From positions 1 through 15,698 of the forward strand of contig BOBG01000047.1 of the NCBI GenBank assembly GCA_026002265.1: a DNA stretch of 15,698 bases. The letters run 5' to 3'. Positions 12,662-15,698 of this stretch are shown one piece after another. The position numbers and the translations under genes are program-made. This DNA comes from Spirochaetia bacterium (GTDB taxonomy: Bacteria > Spirochaetota > Spirochaetia > Treponematales > Breznakiellaceae). The notes beneath the pieces were generated by a model that made no database searches, had not been told where the DNA came from, and worked only from the letters and a program-made list of their open reading frames with translations. Each line of letters opens with the position of its first letter. The stretch's first letter is position 1.

Positions 12662-14167
12662 GTTTTATCGACACTTTCAGCGAGTATTGTTTCAGCAGCA
12701 AATGCAACATTTCAAAGTGCAAAAAATTATACTGATGACCGTCTCGATAATGATATTACCCCTTCCCTTAAGCAATACGCGGATAATGCAGTTAGTAATT
12801 TGCAAAATTATGTTGATACCAATAAAGTCGATAAAACATTCCCTGTATCGTTGGTATATGATGCCATAACCACTCCGGAAGAATCTGCTGTTACCATGAC
12901 ATTGTACCGGCACTATCTAAACGGCACGCAGAATAATAAAACTTTGAATCTCCCAATGGTATCAAATGACGCTGCCGGGTTTATGCCGAATTCAGACCAT
13001 AAAGCGATTGCCGATTTACAGACCCGGATGCAGTCTTTAGAGGAATTAGGCGTTTTTGTCGGTGTGAGTTATGATTCGTATGCCGATTTAATGAGCGCGG
13101 CTATCGATTCCAAATGGACTGTCAATGATTATACCTTCGTGCTTGATGATGAAAGCCATGAGGATCATCAGACTATTTATATCCTCGTACAAAGTACGGG
13201 CGGGTCATTAAACTGGGCTTTTTCCCGGTATGATGATCAAGATATTCCGTTATTTAATGCTACTACTGCCGGAATAATAACTCCCTCGGCTACTGATGGG
13301 AATATATCCGGTAATGCCGATAATACCGGATCGGTCAACGGTTGGTCAACCTTAAAAAGTAGGGTTTCTGATACTGAAAGTGATATAAATACCATTAAAA
13401 ATACCACCATACCGGCTATGAATATAAATGCACTACCTCATCCTGCTAATAACCCTGATTATTATACCTTACTAAAAAGTTCGAATGTTATAGCGGATCA
13501 TTTAGTCACGATGGAGTATGTTGACGAGCAAGATGAATCTGTTTTAGCTGATGCAAAGGAGTATACTGATAATAAAGCAACTGCCACATTGGCAACAGCT
13601 GCAAGTGATGCCACAACTAAAGCAAATAATGCTCAAGCTGCGGCAGCCGCTGATGCAACTACCAAAGCAAATAATGCTCAAGCTAACGCTATTTCCACAG
13701 CAGCAACTAACGCAACAGCAAAGGCAAATGCCGCTCAAGCTAACGCAATACAAGCCTGTTTGCCGGTGGGCTATGTCTATACACAATATCCGGGGGAACT
13801 TTCGCCGGCACAATTAAATCTTTACGGAACATGGACGCAATTAACCGGCTTCGACGGCGCTTTTTTTAGAGGAGAAGGCGGCGATGCTTTATCATTTCAA
13901 ACCTCACGGGGAAGTCCTCAAGCTGAGGGCTTGCCAAATATCACCGGCTATGTCACCGGACCCACCAGTTGGCCGAGCAATCCACAATCAAGTGGGGCGC
14001 TGTATTGGAGCGATAGAGTGGCACTTGGCATGACTGCTGATAACAACAAAAACGAATGGTACGGTTGGATTAATATCAACGCAGCCATGTCAAGCCCAAT
14101 ATACAGCGCAAGCTCGCACGTCACGCCGGTCAACTACACGATCCGGCTGTGGAAGAGAACAGCATAA
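11906..14167 (+). CDS. Tail fibre, main and C-terminal segment with collar-like tip (+1 frame)
   Basis: 753 residues from the frame-change point to TAA 14165-14167. The frame is open back to about 11828, but available starts there (TTG 11828, ATG 11861, 11876, 11879) lack ribosome sites and would cut through a conserved domain, so translation by frameshift from 11551 is favoured. Contents in order: rest of domain copy 1 with YYTKRETY; a helical linker; domain copy 2 with YYKKDETYSKSQVDN; a helical stretch; a GVSYDSYADLM beta domain; Ala-rich repeats (KANNAQA) at 13607-13742; and a C-terminal tip (about 13757-14164) with PVGYVYTQYPGELSPAQ, GTWTQL, GAFFRGEGG, QAEGLPNITG and final VNYTIRLWKRTA. 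The tip matches the tail-collar-like ends of many receptor-binding fibres. It would be the adhesin recognising the host surface, probably as a trimer. It overlaps the next start by TAATG. Confidence 0.8.
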   Translation, partial: NIKGSVPTLADLQTIDPPVPGDVYIVESDSSHDNASTMYKLLTDDTWEYMGKFQINLQNYYTKRETYDQPTIDGMISNTFQQSTQYTDNKASQEAANRQSAITNLDNLLSQDIINTVATSENQTKSELYQALATSLSGYVPTSRTINGKALYVNITLDSTDIQFVPGTSVYQALSTVKGALIFKGLVPTYNNLPNIANIPNGQVYTVQDIMTMYVSSDGEWVSMGSFAIDLGPYYKKDETYSKSQVDNSINSVLSTLSASIVSAANATFQSAKNYTDDRLDNDITPSLKQYADNAVSNLQNYVDTNKVDKTFPVSLVYDAITTPEESAVTMTLYRHYLNGTQNNKTLNLPMVSNDAAGFMPNSDHKAIADLQTRMQSLEELGVFVGVSYDSYADLMSAAIDSKWTVNDYTFVLDDESHEDHQTIYILVQSTGGSLNWAFSRYDDQDIPLFNATTAGIITPSATDGNISGNADNTGSVNGWSTLKSRVSDTESDINTIKNTTIPAMNINALPHPANNPDYYTLLKSSNVIADHLVTMEYVDEQDESVLADAKEYTDNKATATLATAASDATTKANNAQAAAAADATTKANNAQANAISTAATNATAKANAAQANAIQACLPVGYVYTQYPGELSPAQLNLYGTWTQLTGFDGAFFRGEGGDALSFQTSRGSPQAEGLPNITGYVTGPTSWPSNPQSSGALYWSDRVALGMTADNNKNEWYGWININAAMSSPIYSASSHVTPVNYTIRLWKRTA
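13607..13742 (+). repeat. Ala/Asn-rich helical repeats in the fibre (KANNAQA)
   Basis: Three related copies begin near 13607, 13652 and 13709, encoding DATTKANNAQA, DATTKANNAQA and NATAKANAAQA. The first two share a nearly identical run ending in AAAGCAAATAATGCTCAAGC. They likely form a short coiled-coil stalk directly before the collar-like tip. Confidence 0.7.
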
Positions 14168-15698
14168 TGGCAACCTCTACAATAGATTGGAATACTGATT
14201 GTAATCTTGGAGTCGGTGAAAAGATACTGCCGATTGAAGCTCCTTCTCTTAAAAAATGTCAGGCATACCGCTATAATGGTGCATTGTATCCGACTGATAT
14301 GAAAGACATCGGCGAGGGGAGCATCACTTTTAACGGTGATGCGCTTAAGTTTGATCCGGATACTAATCTTTTATTAAACCGTACATTACTCAAAGCATTT
14401 AACGGCTATGAATTCGTCTCAAAACCGATATATAAAAATTCAGCAGAGTATGTTACCGTTAGGAATAACCAGCTACTAGTGGTCAATATAGTCTCGGCTA
14501 ATCAAGCGGAGATACTAACCTTTAATGCGTTAGATAATGGATTATTTGATATAGAGAAAGAGCCGGATGCTAGGCAACTAGTTGATATACAAGACCTACC
14601 GGGCAGGACTTCAGTTCAGTTAATCAATAATTCTTATGATATTTTGATTAAATCGAATGTCGCTTTTTGCATAAACACGATCAGGTATGATATTCCTCTC
14701 GCTGATAATTTATTTGTCGCTAAATTTAATGATGGAACGTTTACGTTAACCGAGCAATATAATGATAATAAATACACGGTAAATACCAATATCTTTGGTA
14801 AAACGTATGTGATAAAAGGCGCACACATAACCTATATTCCCGGTAGTTATGGTGAATTGACTCCATTGCAAGACGGTATACTACTTTATTACTTGCATGA
14901 CACGCTCGTACCCACAGGTAATTTACTTGATAATAAAATTTCTTGTACGCTCTTATTCACCACTACCGACTGGGATATAACCTCATTCACCTTTGTAACA
15001 TATTCTAACCCATTATCCGATGGTGAATATACTTACAGTGAAACATTTTTCCCCGGCGATAATATCTTATTTACGGTTGATGGTGCATTACACGCGTATT
15101 GGCGGCAAGCAATCGGTACATTACATCTTGAACTTGCCGATACTGACACTGATGGAATAATTCCCGCAACTGATTATGGCAGAAAGAAACTGCAGAATGG
15201 TACATACAGCTCTGCTTTATCGTCACTATTTAATAGAATAAGGTATGCTGCAGTCTCAGATAAAGCCGGCGTGATATGGTCAAACGGCAAACCATTCGCA
15301 GTATCATATAACACGGTTATTATTGCTCCCTCTGCTGAGATTGAAACAGTCGATATATCTAAATATGGCACAACCACTTATTTCGTCATAAATAATAAAT
15401 ATGTTGTATGCGTGGGAAGTACTATACCACCGGAATTACAGCAGATCACCAATGAATTATATCAAATAAATGTTGCCTATCCGTATAATTTATTGCACAT
15501 ATCCCCTAAAGACTATAAGTTTTTAATCGGCAGTGTCGATTGGAATAACCGGATTCAGCCCTCGCAAGTAGTGGCTTTAAATAATTCAACCTACCCGGCA
15601 ACTATTGCCGACGCGTCTCTATGCTCGTGGAATAGTGCCTATGGTGCGAATTATGAAGTGTTTAATGATACGTTATCAACATCATTATTGGTAGGCAG
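14167..15698 (+). CDS. Large, probably beta-rich virion protein, 3' partial
   Basis: ATG 14167 overlaps the fibre stop (TAATG) and the frame stays open for 510 codons to the right edge. The start reads MATSTIDWNTDCNLGVGEK, followed by ILPIEAPSLKKCQAYRYNG. The remainder is rich in short hydrophobic strands alternating with Asn/Asp/Gly turns (e.g. SITFNGDALKFDPDTN, YVTVRNNQLLVVNIVS, FTVDGALHAYWRQA, KAGVIWSNGKPFAVSYN), with few charged helices. This is the look of beta-propeller or beta-sandwich tail proteins, such as tail spikes, tail needle-associated or DNA-stabilisation proteins, but I cannot place it in a named family. Position after the fibre supports a tail or receptor role. Missing C-terminal sequence limits the call. 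Confidence 0.65.
   Translation, partial: MATSTIDWNTDCNLGVGEKILPIEAPSLKKCQAYRYNGALYPTDMKDIGEGSITFNGDALKFDPDTNLLLNRTLLKAFNGYEFVSKPIYKNSAEYVTVRNNQLLVVNIVSANQAEILTFNALDNGLFDIEKEPDARQLVDIQDLPGRTSVQLINNSYDILIKSNVAFCINTIRYDIPLADNLFVAKFNDGTFTLTEQYNDNKYTVNTNIFGKTYVIKGAHITYIPGSYGELTPLQDGILLYYLHDTLVPTGNLLDNKISCTLLFTTTDWDITSFTFVTYSNPLSDGEYTYSETFFPGDNILFTVDGALHAYWRQAIGTLHLELADTDTDGIIPATDYGRKKLQNGTYSSALSSLFNRIRYAAVSDKAGVIWSNGKPFAVSYNTVIIAPSAEIETVDISKYGTTTYFVINNKYVVCVGSTIPPELQQITNELYQINVAYPYNLLHISPKDYKFLIGSVDWNNRIQPSQVVALNNSTYPATIADASLCSWNSAYGANYEVFNDTLSTSLLVG

Noticed and set aside
1..15698. tRNA genes, CRISPR arrays, insertion sequences or attachment sites
   Set aside because: Coding sequence covers almost the whole window. 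I saw no cloverleaf-like sequence, spaced direct repeats of CRISPR type, transposase, integrase or terminal inverted repeats.

Overview
The window is a densely packed, single-direction block of late (virion and lysis) genes from a tailed bacteriophage or prophage. All credible genes lie on the + strand, usually joined by ATGA or TAATG overlaps or gaps under 25 nt. A portal gene followed directly by a head-tail adaptor, then two very large Ala/Gln-rich internal virion (ejection) protein candidates, with no sheath, tube or tape-measure gene, points to a short-tailed (podovirus-like) particle. Ordinary Shine-Dalgarno sites (AGGAG/GGAGG) precede several genes, so the host probably uses canonical bacterial initiation. 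I cannot name the host or phage genus.

Layout. 1-226: 3' end of an unidentified gene with a winged-helix-like C-terminus. 255-1072: CHAP-domain lysin overlapping a KTSC-domain protein. 1096-1566: small acidic protein of unknown role. 1563-4810: portal and putative head-tail adaptor. 4810-9421: two large putative ejection proteins. 9424-10347: a free-standing terminase nuclease domain lacking the ATPase half. 10371-11551: a protein whose N-terminus faintly recalls sigma region 2, then a small single-pass membrane protein. 11551-14167: a tail fibre split over two frames at a CTT-TAA-T site, ending in a tail-collar-like tip. 14167-15698: start of a large, probably beta-rich, virion protein that runs off the right edge.

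How the genes work together (inference). Portal, adaptor, ejection proteins, terminase nuclease and fibre would package and deliver the genome. The CHAP protein would degrade peptidoglycan. No major capsid protein, terminase ATPase, small terminase or recognisable holin is visible, so those must lie outside the window.

The points most worth attention are: (1) the terminase nuclease starting exactly at the ATPase coupling motif (SSTP), implying a split large terminase; (2) the +1 frame change in the fibre gene, where the two frames rejoin precisely at a prfB-like CTT-TAA-T sequence inside a duplicated domain; (3) a 13-bp identical element, ATGTATATAAGGG, one base before the start codons at 255 and 1096, a candidate phage-specific promoter giving near-leaderless mRNA; (4) a ladder of 15 tyrosines spaced only 11, 18 or 29 residues apart in the 820-aa protein; (5) strong enrichment of CCGG over GGCC, plus two long perfect palindromes centred on CCGG. 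The sequence also becomes visibly more A+T-rich from about 9.7 kb onward.
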